Position numbers and translations under genes: made by a program. DNA of 64,000 nucleotides from Incurvaria masculella. Its lineage: Eukaryota > Arthropoda > Insecta > Lepidoptera > Incurvariidae. The stretch covers positions 16,379,021 through 16,443,020 of the forward strand of contig OX335642.1 in the NCBI GenBank assembly GCA_946894095.1. The letters run 5' to 3'. How positions within the stretch are numbered: position 1 is the first letter of the stretch; the number at the start of each line of letters is the position of its first letter. The notes below the pieces were generated by a model. It was not told the origin of the DNA. It saw nothing but the letters and a program-made list of their open reading frames with translations, and searched no databases. Shown piece by piece: positions 1 through 11,697 of this stretch.

Positions 1-42
1 ATTGCAAAAAAAAATATTTCTTAGCGAGCATTCTGATGTTAA

Positions 43-584
43 GGTGGCCCAACCTGGCGGGCCTAACTCATTCCCGGGCACGGTACAAAACCGTGTTGTT
101 GCGCTCTGTGACCTTCTCTGTTTCAAAGAATAAGACAGGCTCCGTGATGAGGAAGATGCAACATGTCCACAAAAAAGACAATGTGCATAGTGTATGATTT
201 GGTAAGATTTACGAAAATTTTAATTTCAAAACGACCTATAGCTAAAAGTAAACCACGACCGCTGTAGTCAAACATCTAACAAAAACCAAATAGATCATAA
301 ATCTTGATTAAATAAGCTATGTCTGATGACTAATCTTTTTACGATGTTCTTACTTTATCATTGCGTAATTCACCTCCGAAGTTATTGTATAAAACGCGCG
401 AAAAATTCGAACTTTCAGACCTTATAACTTAGAAATCAAACACAATTTTAGAATGCCAATGGTCATTAGACATCTAGTTAGATCAAAAAAAGCTATTTTG
501 AGTAAAATTTTGGATCTCTAACAAGAAATATGGGCGTGATCTTCTTTCCCCGTTTGTATGGGGAGATGAGCGGGATGGGCCACC
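43..584. mobile_element. TTAA-type MITE, copy 1 (542 bp)
   Basis: The element is bounded by TTAA duplications (39-42 and 585-588) and inverted ends GGTGGCCCA / TGGGCCACC. It has no ORF. A near-identical copy is at 41009-41549 and a diverged one at 36388-36905. A TTAA target duplication is typical of piggyBac-like elements, so this is probably a non-autonomous relative; that family call is an inference. Confidence 0.88.
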
Positions 585-1289
585 TTAAAAGAAAGCTACT
601 GTTAAAATTCGTACGCTTCTAGTACAATGTAATATGAAAATTTGTCAATTTTTACCTCTTTTACTCCCTTAACAATTACATTTTGAATAATCCTTGCCAA
701 TTAAGTGTTCTCATCTTAACGGAAAGCCACTATTTAAATTTAACATTTCTAGTCTCAATGGTTCTAGAGATTTCAGGTGTTATATGTAAATTCGTTCATT
801 TTAGTCTCTTTGACCCCTTAGAGCTAAAGTACCTTTTTCAGCAAGCCACTCTAAATCTCTTACGTTCCTAGGTGAAAAGTTTTTTTAAATTAGGTGCCTA
901 AAGAAGATTTGTACATTTTGGCCTCTTTTACCCCTAAATATATTAATTATAAATAATACTTGGCGAATAAGTGTTGTAATCTTAACGGGAATCCACACTG
1001 TAAATTTCACGTTTAAATATCAATGGGTTCCGAAGATTTCTATATGAGTGTGTAGGTGGTTGTGACTTGTGTATTTCGTCCTTGTTTACCCTTACCTTTA
1101 CCTTAACATTGAGTTAAGTAATTTATTTATTATTTAAGACTTTTCACTTTGTGGGTTGTTGTTTCCTCATAGTTCTTAGTTCTTTCCTTTAGACCGTTCT
1201 ACCTATGTAAGTTTGGCAGTAGCATTTAGGTATGAAATCATAATTGTGATATATCATATATGTGGACGAAAAAAAAAGACAAAAAAAAA
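585..1289. other. AT-rich intergenic sequence, nothing recognised
   Basis: Short ORFs here have no recognisable motifs and biased AT-rich composition. No promoter, RNA gene or clear repeat is seen. Confidence 0.6.
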
Positions 1290-1440
1290 AACAATTTATA
1301 GACCAGTGAAGTTTCTTTGCGGGTTCTTCTTCACTGGTTGATCGAATCCGCGGATCAATCAAATTGTGACATGACTTAGTGTAGTTTGACCACCAGAAGT
1401 TGAATAAATAAATGAAATGAAATGAAATGAAACAAAGGAA
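1290..1440 (+). mobile_element. LINE 3' tail fragment
   Basis: GAAGTTTCTTTGCGGGTTCT and ATCGAATCCGCGGATCAATC, followed by a tail of AAATGAAATG units, recur at 4700-4830 (opposite strand), 32370-32450 and 36955-37245. This is the 3'UTR and simple-repeat tail of a non-LTR retrotransposon; the parent element is not identified. Confidence 0.6.
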
Positions 1441-1689
1441 TTTCGAAAAATACGTTCTTAGCGAGCATCCATCATCAACCGTCACCCTTCTAGATCCCAA
1501 CCGCGCGCCCAATGTTAAACCACTTGAACTAACGGTCCACTTGAAGACATACATTCCAAAGAAATATAAATTAGACAACATCATATATTATCATATGATC
1601 GACCAATTTACAATGAAGGGATATAGAACAGAATTGTTTGCTGTTAAAGTACGAACAAGAGAACTTCCACTTTTTTTTATGCAACCTGA

Positions 1690-2092
1690 CATGGATGGCT
1701 AATACCACACAACTACCGTTATGATATTAGCCCAATACGCCACATCCCCGAACGAATTAGGTGCCATGCCAGGACCTTCCCTTTATGAGCACAGCTACAT
1801 TGAACTGGTTGGAAAACACGGACATCTTTTAATTGCCGCATTAACCATAGTTTCATCCAATGCGGTGGTACTTAGCCCAGCCCGGGCGGACTTAACCCTA
1901 CCACCTAGTAGGGGAAGGGGACCTACAATTTTACATGGGTTCCGAACCATGGAACAGCTCACATTCGTAACTAAATGCACTTATCCAACTTAGAAAGAGA
2001 AAGAGAGTGGTGCATGTCCGGGCGAGGTTTTGAACCCTGACCTCTCGCATGAAAGCCAAGTCCTCTAACCCCTAGACCACGAGCTCTACAAT
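1690..2092 (-). mobile_element. SINE, tRNA-headed, body complete
   Basis: Reverse strand reads a Pol III-like head (TGGTCTAGGGG A-box-like, GGTTCAAAACC B-box-like). The common body follows: CATGGTTCGGAACCCATG, TGTAGGTCCCC, GGTGGTAGGGTTAAG, then GAAGGTCCTGGCATGGCACC and the end TAGCCATCCATGTCAGG. About 20 copies or parts of this body occur in the window in both orientations. Confidence 0.8.
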
Positions 2093-2124
2093 TGCCAATG
2101 TATTTATTTATTTATATATGTTCA

Positions 2125-2285
2125 TTGCACTATACATTCGGGCAAAAGGTACAACTTAATGCCAGCGGCATTCCCTCGTATGGGTTCATTCAATGCGATG
2201 GTAGCAGCCTGTGTGGGAATAACCCTACCGCCTAGGAAAGAAGGAAGGGGACGAATCACTTTGTCCGCTATTACGACATGCATGG
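2125..2285 (-). mobile_element. SINE body fragment
   Basis: Carries degraded pieces of the common SINE body (ATGCGATGGTAGCAGCC, AACCCTACCGCCTAGG, GGAAGGGGAC), read on the minus strand. No head is seen. Confidence 0.55.
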
Positions 2286-2559
2286 AAATAAATGCAGCCG
2301 GCCGATTGCATCACTTTTAGGTTCCGGAACCGACACGGCATGTCAAAATGTTATAAGAAAATATTTTTATTGATATTTAGACACATTTCTGACAAATATG
2401 TGCTATTCAAGAAATTATTTGAGGGCAAAAATAATATGTCAGATATAAATGTTAAGAGATTTCACCCGAGAATAGTCCGAAAATTTCGCTTTTTATGCGG
2501 TGTGCATGAACTTGAAGTTATACACACGTCCTGGGGTCACCTTTAAACCCAGGCTACAA

Positions 2560-2880
2560 ACAGATGTTTTTTTATGGAACCATTCTTTAATTTAAGCTCG
2601 GCATATGGCGTACGCCGGTGCCCGACGACGCCCTTGCGCTTTCGAACTTTAAAGGGGGCTGCGAAAACCATGCCGGCGGACGAGGTGCTTTCATGTTTGA
2701 AGGACCCCAGGTTTTACTTTGGGAGAAATACCTCGGCAGGGAGTATTACTACATTCTATAGTTTACCGACCCCATAGATAAATGACCTATAGGATCGGTT
2801 GGTTTTGATTTTTGGAATGTCGCCAGTGAACAGGTGCATTTTCTGCCTGTTCCGCTTTGTGCGATGGTAGAAAGAAGACG
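2560..2880 (-). mobile_element. Jockey/CR1-type LINE 3' fragment
   Basis: GGCATATGGCGTACGCC, AAGGACCCCAGG and TTTACCGACCCCATAGAT also occur, modified, at 57510-57780 and 47990-48420, where they join reverse-transcriptase C-terminal coding sequence. Here only the 3' end remains and no frame is intact. Confidence 0.6.
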
Positions 2881-2884
2881 GAGG

Positions 2885-3250
2885 GGACCGACCCTGACAT
2901 GGATGGCTGATACCACACAACTACCGTTATGATATTAGCCTAATACATCACTTTTCCAAAGGAATAAAGTACCATGCCAGGACCTTCCCTTTGTGAACAC
3001 GACTACATTTATCTGGATTAACCATCGTTTTATCCAATTCGGTGGCACCAACGCAGGCGGGCTTGACCCTACCAATAAGTAGGGGTAGGGGACCTAAAGT
3101 TTTACATGAGTTCCGAGCCATGGAACAGCTCGCATTCGTAACTAACTTATCCAAAACAGAAAGAGAAAGAAAGTGGTACATGGCCGGGGCGAGGATTTGA
3201 ACCCAGACCTCTCGCATGAAAGGCAAGTCCTCTAGTCACTAGACCACTCT
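2885..3250 (-). mobile_element. SINE, tRNA-headed
   Basis: Same body as 1690-2092. It begins at the plus-strand end (CTGACATGGATGGCTGATAC) and runs to a head with CTTGCCTTTCATGCGAGAGG and GGGTTCAAATCCTCG on the minus strand. It has an internal deletion of the poly-body segment. Confidence 0.78.
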
Positions 3251-3799
3251 GTAATTTCGGAACGCAACGTTAACACTTGCTTAGGACTACTCTACTTAGA
3301 ACTTACATAAACATAAAATTAGCCATTTCGAAATATGATTTATGTATTTAACTACAAAAACCTGTAAAATATTCGAGACGATTGAGTTGTTTTTTTTTTA
3401 TTAGGTTTGTCAAAAGTGACTCATTTCTTACATGGTAATAACAAAACTTAGATATAAAAAAAGTGAAACTATCACCAATAATGGACAAACACAACATGGT
3501 TATTAACATTTCCTTAAGTCTAACGGTAAGGCATTAACTTAATTCTAATAACAAGAATAAAAATAAATAAATCATGGAATATAAACAAGCTACAAAACAA
3601 AATATATCAACTAAAATAACACGTGTTTAAAAGTGAGTGAACATTATTACAAAGAACAACGGAGGGGAAATAATTACATACAGGTTTTGAATTTATTTTT
3701 AAATGATTCTAGTGATGGGGCCCATATATCAATATCATGATGATGAACGAATGCATTATAATTTGAAGATATTCTCGAAAGTGGTGAATATTTACCTAA

Positions 3800-4600
3800 A
3801 TTAGTCTTATGTTTTTTTAGTTTTAGAGGGATTTAGGACGTGAATTTGGTCTCGGTACGTTAAAATTTATCTGGCTGAAAAGGAAAGGTCTTAATACTTG
3901 ATTATTAATAATTTTAAAAATAATAATAATATCCGAATGCAATCTTCTCTTTTCAAGAGAATTGACTCCATAAAAAATCAGTCTGTCAGTGTAGTTAGGA
4001 AGAAACTTCGCTTTATTGTCAAAAAAAGATAAAAAGTTGAAAAACATCTTTTGACTACGCTCGATGCGTTGTACGAGTATATGTAATTTGTAGCTGGGAT
4101 TCCACACTTGACTAGCATATTCTAGTATGCTTCGTACAAGACTGTTAAATAACGCAACTTTTGCCGCAGGATTTTTAAAAACTTTACTATTACGTTTGAA
4201 ACCTAGCATTTTAAAAGAACGAGAAATTATGTTGTCTATATGAGCATTAAATGAAAGTTGATACTTTTGAGATTACCGCGGTCGCTAGACATGTTTGAAA
4301 AATGTTACGGCTTTTCAAACATAAATGAAAGTTTTTTATCTAATACCAAACCTAGGTCACGAATAATATCTACTTGCTTAAGCGTATTGCCGTTAAAATA
4401 ATATTTGGTTAAAACTGGTTTTCGTTTACGCGTAAATGTAATTTGAACACACTTTAGAAAATTTAGGGACATTTTGTTTTTAAAGCACCGCAAAGAGACA
4501 CGATTAATATCGTTTTGTAAAAGAATTGAGTCGTGACTATTTTTAATAATTTTATAAAACTTGCAATCGTCCGCAAAGAGCAACATCTTGTTAGATACTT
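3800..4600 (-). pseudogene. LINE reverse transcriptase C-terminal relic (Jockey/CR1-like)
   Basis: Two minus-strand open pieces (4305-4586 and 3823-4209) together read as the end of a non-LTR reverse transcriptase. The first has MLLFADDCKFYK, containing the catalytic FADD, then a DLGLVLDKKLSF segment. The second has KVALFNSLVRSILEYASQVW and RIERSQKMF. About 95 bp of frame-broken sequence separates them. The N-terminal half and endonuclease are absent, so the copy is 5'-truncated and inactive. Confidence 0.8.
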
Positions 4601-4639
4601 CATTTATGCTTTACTAATGTACATACTTAATCTAAGGTA

Positions 4640-5650
4640 ATGGTATACTTACTTCAATTTTTTTCCTACTTTCCCACTTTGGTCATAAAACCTGCCAGAA
4701 ATTAAGCTTCATTAGTAAACTTTTTTTTTATTTCATTTATTTAAACTTTTTTGGTAATTGAACTACACTAAGTTACGCCAAACACTGATAGATCCGCGGA
4801 TTCTATCGACCAGTAAAAAAGGTTGTCAGCGATTAGCTTTTATTTACAGGACTCAAGATGATTCAAATATCAAATCGCCACCTCCTAGTCTATTATCTTG
4901 GGGAACGGAACTATAAAAGTATTTAACAGTATCACTTCATTCACTATTTACCTACGTCCGCTGCCTACGTCATCCTCCTAGCCACTTGAGAGCGTTTGGC
5001 GCGAGCGTGGTTTGTTTATAGTCGTTAGGGTCATTACTTTTATGGCAGTGTTTATTAAACAATACCGGGGATCAATGGCGACCATTGTAAGGGATTCAAA
5101 ATTACCGGGGATTCATTCCTGCCTGTTACACCGCCACATGTCAAGAACACGCAGTGACAGCGCCCGATATCTACATACTCCTACGTTATAATATTTACGA
5201 GATAGTCAAGTCAACATGTAAGGTAAATGACACAAACAATCTAGCAGAAGATTTGAAGGATCGCTTCGTTGGATTTTCAAGAAGGCAAGAATGAACTCTG
5301 GCAGTATATTTGTTCGTCCGTAATATTACTTTACATCAAAACATTAAACGTTTCTTTTCAATTATACGAAATTAATAATCGAGTCGGAAAAAGAATATTC
5401 TATCGCTGTTTAATTTTGTCAAGAAGTAATATATATTAAGAAATCAAACAAAGCTTAGCGCTTAGTGGTTGAATACACCATAAGATATAATAATATAGCG
5501 CTTATAAATAGAAGGTTGGCATGGCAACCAATTCCATTGCGAATGCGGTGTGTTGAAAAAATATCATGACGGTTCAATTACATAATAAGACACTCAATTA
5601 GTGTTAAACGAATATAAAAAAGAAACCTTAACCAATATAACTAACGATTT
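4640..5650. other. Intergenic sequence with one LINE tail, otherwise unassigned
   Basis: About 4700-4830 carries the LINE 3' tail (minus orientation: GATAGAATCCGCGGATCTAT near a TTTCATTT run). The rest is AT-rich with no ORF or repeat that I can name. Confidence 0.5.
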
Positions 5651-5654
5651 TTTT

Positions 5655-5870
5655 TTGTAAGGACCTGGACATGGATGCCTAATATCACGCCATGATATAA
5701 ACCCAACACACCGCAGTCCCGAAGAAATTGGGTGCCCTTGCAGGATCTTACTTTTATGAGATCAACTTTTCATTGCCGCTTCGATCATCAATGCAATGTA
5801 AAAATCCAATGCAATGGTACCAACCATCTTATCAATCCTTTATGTTTTTATTTTTATCAAAATTAACAAA
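5655..5870 (-). mobile_element. SINE body fragment
   Basis: Matches the common SINE end region (GACCTGGACATGGATGCC, AACACACCGCAGTCCCGAA, GTGCCCTTGCAGGATC). The central body is deleted. Confidence 0.65.
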
Positions 5871-6349
5871 ATATTACAATGAACGGTTTAAGTGGTCTCA
5901 CCAAACCACTTGGCGCGCCGCGGCGCGGCCGACGGATATGCTCGGTATGAATTGTTGCATCCCAAAATAATTCGTTGCCTGGAGTAGAGTCGCACGTGCA
6001 GGCTCCTCGTCACACTCCGCTCATATTGAAATAAGAATTACCATTCCATGAGATGATCGCGACTATGCAGTCAGGTGCCGTTATGTTGTTTGAAGGAATA
6101 AATTAAAAAAAAATACAAATTCCAAGGGCTTATTACCTCGTTGACAGTTTTTTATATAACTGGACATGGATGAATACTAGTGGCCCTCGGAGTTGTAGAC
6201 CTCGCGAGTCTGTTTTTTTTTTACATTTGACATATTTTTTTTAATACTGGCTTGACTAAAAATATTCTAAATAAATATCGAACCTGCTTGCCAAATTTCA
6301 AGAGACATCCGGTCATACGAAAGCATTTTTGCACAACACACCGAATTCG

Positions 6350-6725
6350 AGAAGGAACAGGCCAGGACCTTGCCTTTATGATAACGGCTTTATGATAATG
6401 CCTGTTTTCATTTACATTTTCATCTTAGTTATATTGGTAATCTTTTATTAATCTACGTTTCACTCACTGCTGCAACATTATAAATTGCATGTTGTGTTCA
6501 CTAGTTGTAGAGTGTGTGTCCATACTATGTATCTGTTTGTTATTTTACTTTTACATGTTCTAACACAAAACTCTGTAAGTGAACCTTATAAATAAATAAA
6601 TAAAAAATAAATAAACGGCTACATCGAACTGGATTGAAAATATGGGTAATGTTTCACGCCGTTTAGACCATAGTTCCATCCAATACGATGGTCCTAATCC
6701 AAACGGGCCTGCCCATGCCCAGTCA
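6350..6725 (-). mobile_element. SINE fragment split by a LINE 3' end
   Basis: Two parts of a minus-strand SINE body (6350-6395 and 6612-6720) are separated by about 225 bp ending in an AAAT-repeat tail (AACCTTATAAATAAATAAAT). AACGGCT flanks both sides of the insert (about 6383 and 6613), which looks like a target-site duplication from LINE retrotransposition. Confidence 0.6.
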
Positions 6726-7239
6726 CATAAAAAAAATCTCTGACCACCGCGAAATTAAAGCATTTTTTCTATCGTATTAAAAAAAAAATCTATAGTTTTT
6801 GGTGGGTTTAGTTGTTTAAATTTGATAGTTTAAGAGGAAATTTTTTTTTTTGTTGTGAAAGTTTCTTTTTGTATTTGACTGGACATAGTAATCATGGTAG
6901 GATATCGCTTATATTTACATTCTTGCTGAAAAGTGCTTACGAACTTAGTCGTACTAAGGGCCGATTTCTCAATCGTCAGATAGTACTTATCGGTCTTATA
7001 GCACAAATTTACGATTTTTAAAAGACGGATAGGCACAATCGGACGATTATATCTCATATCACTATTATCTTACTCCAATTTTATAATAATATGGCCTTAC
7101 TATAACGGATTTATAAATAGCGGCGTAAATCAATTCGTCGTATAGTTATCGGACTGATTATCAGACTATTGAAACATCTCCCATAAATGATCATCGACGT
7201 CCCCCATATAATGTATGTACTTACTTACAACTCTATAGA

Positions 7240-7465
7240 TAAGTGAATGCCGTCACGAATGCGAGCTGTTCCATGGCTCGGAATCCATGTAAAACTGTAT
7301 ACCGTTTCCGGCACCACCGCGTTGGACGAAAAAGCGGTCGAAGCCGTAGTGTATAATTGTCAGTGTTTTTCGTCGAGTTACAAATAGCCGTGCTCATAAA
7401 GGGTGTTGGCATGGCACCTTATTCTCTCGGGAATGCGTGTGTTGGGCTAATATCATATTAATGGG
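7240..7465 (+). mobile_element. SINE body fragment
   Basis: Contains GAGCTGTTCCATGGCTCGGA, CGGTCGAAGC, TAGCCGTGCTCATAAAGGG and GGCTAATATCAT in body order. The head is absent. Confidence 0.7.
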
Positions 7466-7834
7466 CGGGAAAGGTATGAAGAGCTTCAGTAGTGACTCAG
7501 GGTGGGACCTATCGTCCCTCCACATCGGCGCCTGGGTAGAGTCCTGTGAATCAAATCAAGTCTAATCAAATAATTTATTGTAACATAATTAGGCAATGGT
7601 ACAGAGTAATCTTACCGCTACCTACAAAATGCTCTTCGTCACGTTGCACCCACATACACAGCGGTCTAGACTACAATTGAAAAGTATTTTAGGTCGTAGA
7701 AAGTATTTTCTAGGAGCCAGTTGTGTAAGCGAGTGCAAAATTTTCCATAATCCAACTCTTGTCGGATTTGTTTTGGAAGTTTGTGATGAAGAATGATGAA
7801 AGGACATAATTTAAGAAACTAGATACTTGTCTTT

Positions 7835-8205
7835 CATGCGAGAGGTCTGGGTTCAATTGCTCGCCCCGGCCATGCACCACTTTATTTCTCTTTCCGAGTT
7901 GGATCAGTGCATGTTGTTACGAAGCGAGCTGTACCATGATTTGGAACCCATGTAAAACTGTAGACCCCTTCCTCTACTAGGTGATAGGGTCAAGCCCACC
8001 CTGGTTGGTACCACCGCATTGGATGAAACTAAGGTTGAAGCGGCAACGAAAAAATGTCCGTGTTTTTCAGCCAGTGCATTGTAGCCGTGCTCATAAAGGG
8101 CCGGTTCTGACATGTTACCTATTGCTTCGCGAATGTGGTGTATTGCGCTAATATCATAACGGCAGTTGTGTGGTATAAGCCATCCATGTCAGGTTCCATA
8201 CAAAA
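7835..8205 (+). mobile_element. SINE, tRNA-headed remnant and full body
   Basis: Starts with the head remnant TTTCATGCGAGAGGTCTGGG and CGCCCCGGCCATGCACCAC. It continues through the complete body to TAAGCCATCCATGTCAGGTT and a short A-run. Confidence 0.78.
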
Positions 8206-8334
8206 AAAATTGAGAAGCGAGTATTTATGAAATAGCAAAGAAGTTATACACGTGCGTGGCAGGTTGCCAACAATGTCACGCTTGTCTCTTGTGTCAATGG
8301 TTAGAAACCACGGTATGTGGGTACCTCGTTTTTC

Positions 8335-8640
8335 TTTTTAACCGACTTCAAGAAAAAAGGAGGTTCTTAATTCGACTGTATTATTTGTATGTTTTTTACC
8401 TCAGAACTTTCGCCTGGGTGAACGGATTTTGATGATTATTTTTTTATTAGAAAGCAGGTGTTTTCCGTTTGGATTCAATTTGGTTCACTTCTGACAATGG
8501 AATCCATGAGAAAATAATAAAAGTTTTAAATTTGCCTTAAGTATGTGCGCGAAGAATGGACGAATAACTCAATATCACGCCAACCGATTTCGATGATTTT
8601 ATTTTTTTATTGGAAAGGACGTGACGAAATAAAAAATAAA
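8335..8640. repeat. Interspersed repeat beginning AACCGACTTCAAGAAAA
   Basis: Shares AACCGACTTCAAGAAAA, GGAGGTTCT, AATTCGACTGTA and TTTCGCCTGGGTGAACGG with 58875-58930 and 61395-61520 (opposite orientation). This is a common repeat of insect genomes whose class I cannot assign. Confidence 0.65.
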
Positions 8641-8694
8641 CAAAAAAAATTATAATAAAACCACTTCAAAGAAAAAGTGTTCCAAAACAAATTA

Positions 8695-9020
8695 ACATGT
8701 ACTAAAAACCAGCCAAGTGCGAGTCGAACTCGCACACGAAGGGTTCCGTACCATCGTACAATATTTAACACAAAAAAAACATTTTTTTTTTGTATGGAAC
8801 CCCTCTTTAATTTTTATATTTTTTTTATTTTACCTATTTGTTGTTATAGCGGCAAAATTATTACACATTCTGTGAAAATTTCAGCTGCCTACCTATTGCG
8901 GTTCATGAGATACAGCCCTGTGACAGACGTACGGACGGACGGACGGACGGACGGACGGACGGACGGACGGATGGACGGAGAGGAGGCTTTTGGTTACGGA
9001 ACCCTAAAAAGTAAAAAAAT
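8695..9020 (-). repeat. Interspersed repeat bounded by GGCTGG..AGGGTTCCG, with (GGAC)n
   Basis: Contains CAAGTGCGAGTCGAACTCGC, TTGTTATAGCGGCAAAATTA and the microsatellite (GGAC)n at about 8931-8978, ending in GGAACCCTAAAAA. The same unit is at 49795-50065, 62700-63045 and, cut off, 63895-64000. Reading the (GGAC)n gives a Thr/Asp/Gly/Arg repeat ORF that is not a gene. Confidence 0.75.
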
Positions 9021-9454
9021 AATTACCATTTTTGTAGTTACGATCATTGTTATTTTTTTAATCAGTGTCAGGCCAGGTTCTCTTGACTGGCGCAGCGCGT
9101 GCCCGGCTGATGCCGACTCAAAAATAAACATTGAGAATAACAATGATATTGACAAAACGAAATTACCTGTTTTTTTAATCCTACGGAAGTAAAGTCCTCA
9201 CAGATCCCGAATTACTTTTTTATCCTCGGAAAACGAAAGTCTCCACACAAGCTTTCTCTGTGTGTGCCGGTGTGACGTTAGCCTGGAGCCCTCGCTTTTG
9301 CGGAGTCCCCGTCTACGTCATCCCACGCCACCACTCCGAATAAGGTGAAAGAAGTTGCATGAAAGATGTACCCTTAGGGGGTAGACGAGCCAAGTACTAC
9401 CAGGAACGGGGAAAAAGAATAAGACTGTTTTTCAGGAAGTCAAAAGTCAATGAA

Positions 9455-9560
9455 TATATCCTTGCTTCACGGTCGATTATACATACATACATATCACATT
9501 CCTTGGAATAAGCGACGTACCTGCTTAGTACGAAAAAGTATATTTACTTTAGTCGAAAGT
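9455..9560 (+). mobile_element. Tail of a second tRNA-type SINE family
   Basis: CCTTGCTTCACGGTCGATTA followed by AAGCGACGTACCTGCTTAGT also occurs near 14600 (minus), 45215, 52615 (minus), 55985, 56305 and, in part, 57080. Where the upstream part is kept it starts with a tRNA-like sequence, so this is the 3' part of a SINE family. Confidence 0.6.
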
Positions 9561-9611
9561 AGTGTTTATTTTAGAAAAAAACATTAAGTACTAGTAATAC
9601 AATGGTAAAAA

Positions 9612-9992
9612 ATGGCCCAGTGGCGCGACACTTCAGCGATCGCTCTCCGAAGTTAAGCAACGCTGGGTCCGGTCTGGTATTGGATGGGTGACCATTCGAC
9701 CGTTGAGAGAGGCTGGCCGTGATTCGGATTCCACGTTAAACTGTAGGTCCCCTTCCTTACTTACTAGGTGGTAGGGTTTATCCCGCCCGGGTTGGTACCA
9801 TCGCATTGGATGAACGATGGTCGAAGCGGCAATGAAATTTGTCCGTGTTTTCCATCAAGTTCAATGTAGCCGTGCAATATAAGGAAGGTCCTGGCATGGC
9901 ACCTAGTTCCTATGTGGTGTGTTGGGCTAATACCACGACAGAAGGTGTGGTATTAGCCATCAATGTCCAGTCACATAAAAAAAAAAAAAGCA
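9612..9992 (+). mobile_element. SINE with 5S-rRNA-like head
   Basis: The head reads GCTCTCCGAAGTTAAGCAAC, GCTGGGTCCGG, TATTGGATGGGTGACC, which is the internal part of 5S rRNA including its Pol III A-box region. It is joined to the same body carried by the tRNA-headed copies (TGTAGGTCCCC to TAGCCATCAATGTCCAGTCA) and ends in a run of 13 A. A 5S head defines SINE3-type elements. Confidence 0.8.
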
Positions 9993-10039
9993 AATGGTTT
10001 CTTCAGGTCAAAAATATCTGTTCATCCGTTGAGGCCTCT

Positions 10040-10430
10040 GTTCTGTTAGATATAAAAACTTCCCTGCCACGCTTATCGACGTTGAGTCCTAAGGTGGACC
10101 ACGTCGGTGCACGGCGTGGCTGCACGAGCGTGCGGCCCGTGCGCGCGGGCGCCTACTCAAGGCAGCGCCGGCGGCGTGGCGGCGCGTCGTCAGCGCCAGC
10201 CGCCGCGCCCGGCGTGGCGGCGTGGCTCAGCGCTGCTCGGCGCGGGGGCCATCGGTGCGGCCGCGCGGATGGCAGGCCAGAGAGCTCGTCTCTGGCCTGC
10301 CATCTGGGGCTCACAAGGTGTGCCCCGCGGGAACCTGGGTAGGTAGTGGACCTCGGTGTGTGGAGGTGTTCTCTCGAGAAAGGCTGCCAGAAAAGTGGGC
10401 GAGCCAAAATGGTCGCCGCGTAACGAAATT
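10040..10430. other. GC-rich patch with a perfect hairpin
   Basis: This 300-bp CpG-rich region has several overlapping ORFs on both strands, with Ala/Arg-rich, composition-driven sequence. It holds a perfect 15-bp inverted repeat, ATGGCAGGCCAGAGA (10269-10283) and its complement (10289-10303), with a 5-base loop. I do not recognise a gene. It may be a repeat or a small CpG island. Confidence 0.5.
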
Positions 10431-10730
10431 ATCGTCGGCGTTTTTATAGTGGTTAAGCCAGATTTTACTTTTAACTGGAACCACGGAGTTAGGAAGGCGG
10501 TTGGATTAGCCTTGGCCAAGGAGCAATGAACACTGTAGTAGAAAATAGGACGACGAGCCGTCCAACCTGTCGCCCTCGACAGACCGAGAAAATGCCCACA
10601 TGAACTGTTCCCGAAATGTTAATCTTGCTTTTGCCGCCCCCCCCCCCCCTCCCCCGGATAATACTGGATACTTCACTACCGATAGTCATCAGATTCTTGC
10701 AGTAAAAACAACGCAATAATTTTTAATATT

Positions 10731-10736
10731 TTTATT
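10731..10736 (-). terminator. Candidate poly(A) signal AATAAA
   Basis: On the minus strand AATAAA is followed within about 30 bases by a T/G-rich stretch. About 75 bases further on there is a run of 13 G with a second G run (10636-10656, C on the plus strand). The unique AT-rich sequence also ends here and repeats begin. The position fits the end of FoxP, but similar hexamers occur upstream. Confidence 0.4.
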
Positions 10737-11697
10737 AAATACAACACTAATATTTAAGTATTTTACAATCCACGTAATATATAATGAAAGTGATCTATTT
10801 CAACACAACACAATCTCTCGTACGGACTAAGTAAAGATCATTCTAGTTTACAAATTAAAATTACTAGGTACATACAATGGTTCGTTTAGTATCTTATTGG
10901 CAAATGAAAACATGAAAAATTCAGAACGCAAAAAATCATAAATTAAAAATAAAAATATCTTTAGTTATCTATTTTTTTAAGTTTGATTATACTAATTTTA
11001 GAGGATACCGAAGCAGATTTTTCGGCTCATTCTACCTATAAATACTGATTTGGTAACATAACTATATGTATATAATCACAACTAAAACTTGTTTGCAGTA
11101 AGTAATTAACATTTATTGATAGCTTGCATACGAATTACCTCTTTTGAATACTGATTGAATCTATTTTCTCTACAACCAGGTAAAAGAAATACAAAACATT
11201 CTAAACCTTTACAATGCTGAACAATGAAATTAATAACAATTAAAATCATTTTCATTATTTAAAATTCTTCTTGTAATATTTTGTTGCACGACACCAAAAT
11301 AATCTTCCATACATTTTGCGTATTTATAAAAAAATTATAAGGACGACGAAATTATTTTAAGTCGTACAAAAAAATGTTATCTACCTTTTCTGTTCGCAAT
11401 ATCTCAAGGAATACCAAGTTTACTCAACTTAAAAAATGTCGGAGAGAATGCAATTTATGAAATAGTGCAGAAACTTTCATATTATTATTTTTTTTCAGTT
11501 TGGAGTAATCTGGGAAGTATTGCGAAAAGCGTATTAAGTTTGTAAACCAAAGTTTATAACTTTTGGTTCTTCTCTAGTTAATTCATACATATTTTTTTTA
11601 TTTTATATAAATTGTCTCATATAAAAAGAGCAGGTGTATAACGCAAGAGTAACCGTGCGATATCATGGCATTCCGAATATCAAGACGCATTAAAATA

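Noticed and set aside
8677..9192. 171-codon ORF with repeated DGRTDGRTDGR
   Set aside because: It is translation of the (GGAC)n microsatellite within an interspersed repeat.
9640..9715. Functional 5S rRNA gene
   Set aside because: Only the internal part matches, the ends are missing, and it runs directly into a SINE body and A-tail.
10153..10519. Several overlapping ORFs in the 10.1-10.5 kb GC patch
   Set aside because: ORFs open on both strands and several frames, as expected for GC-rich DNA poor in stop codons. No motif supports any of them.
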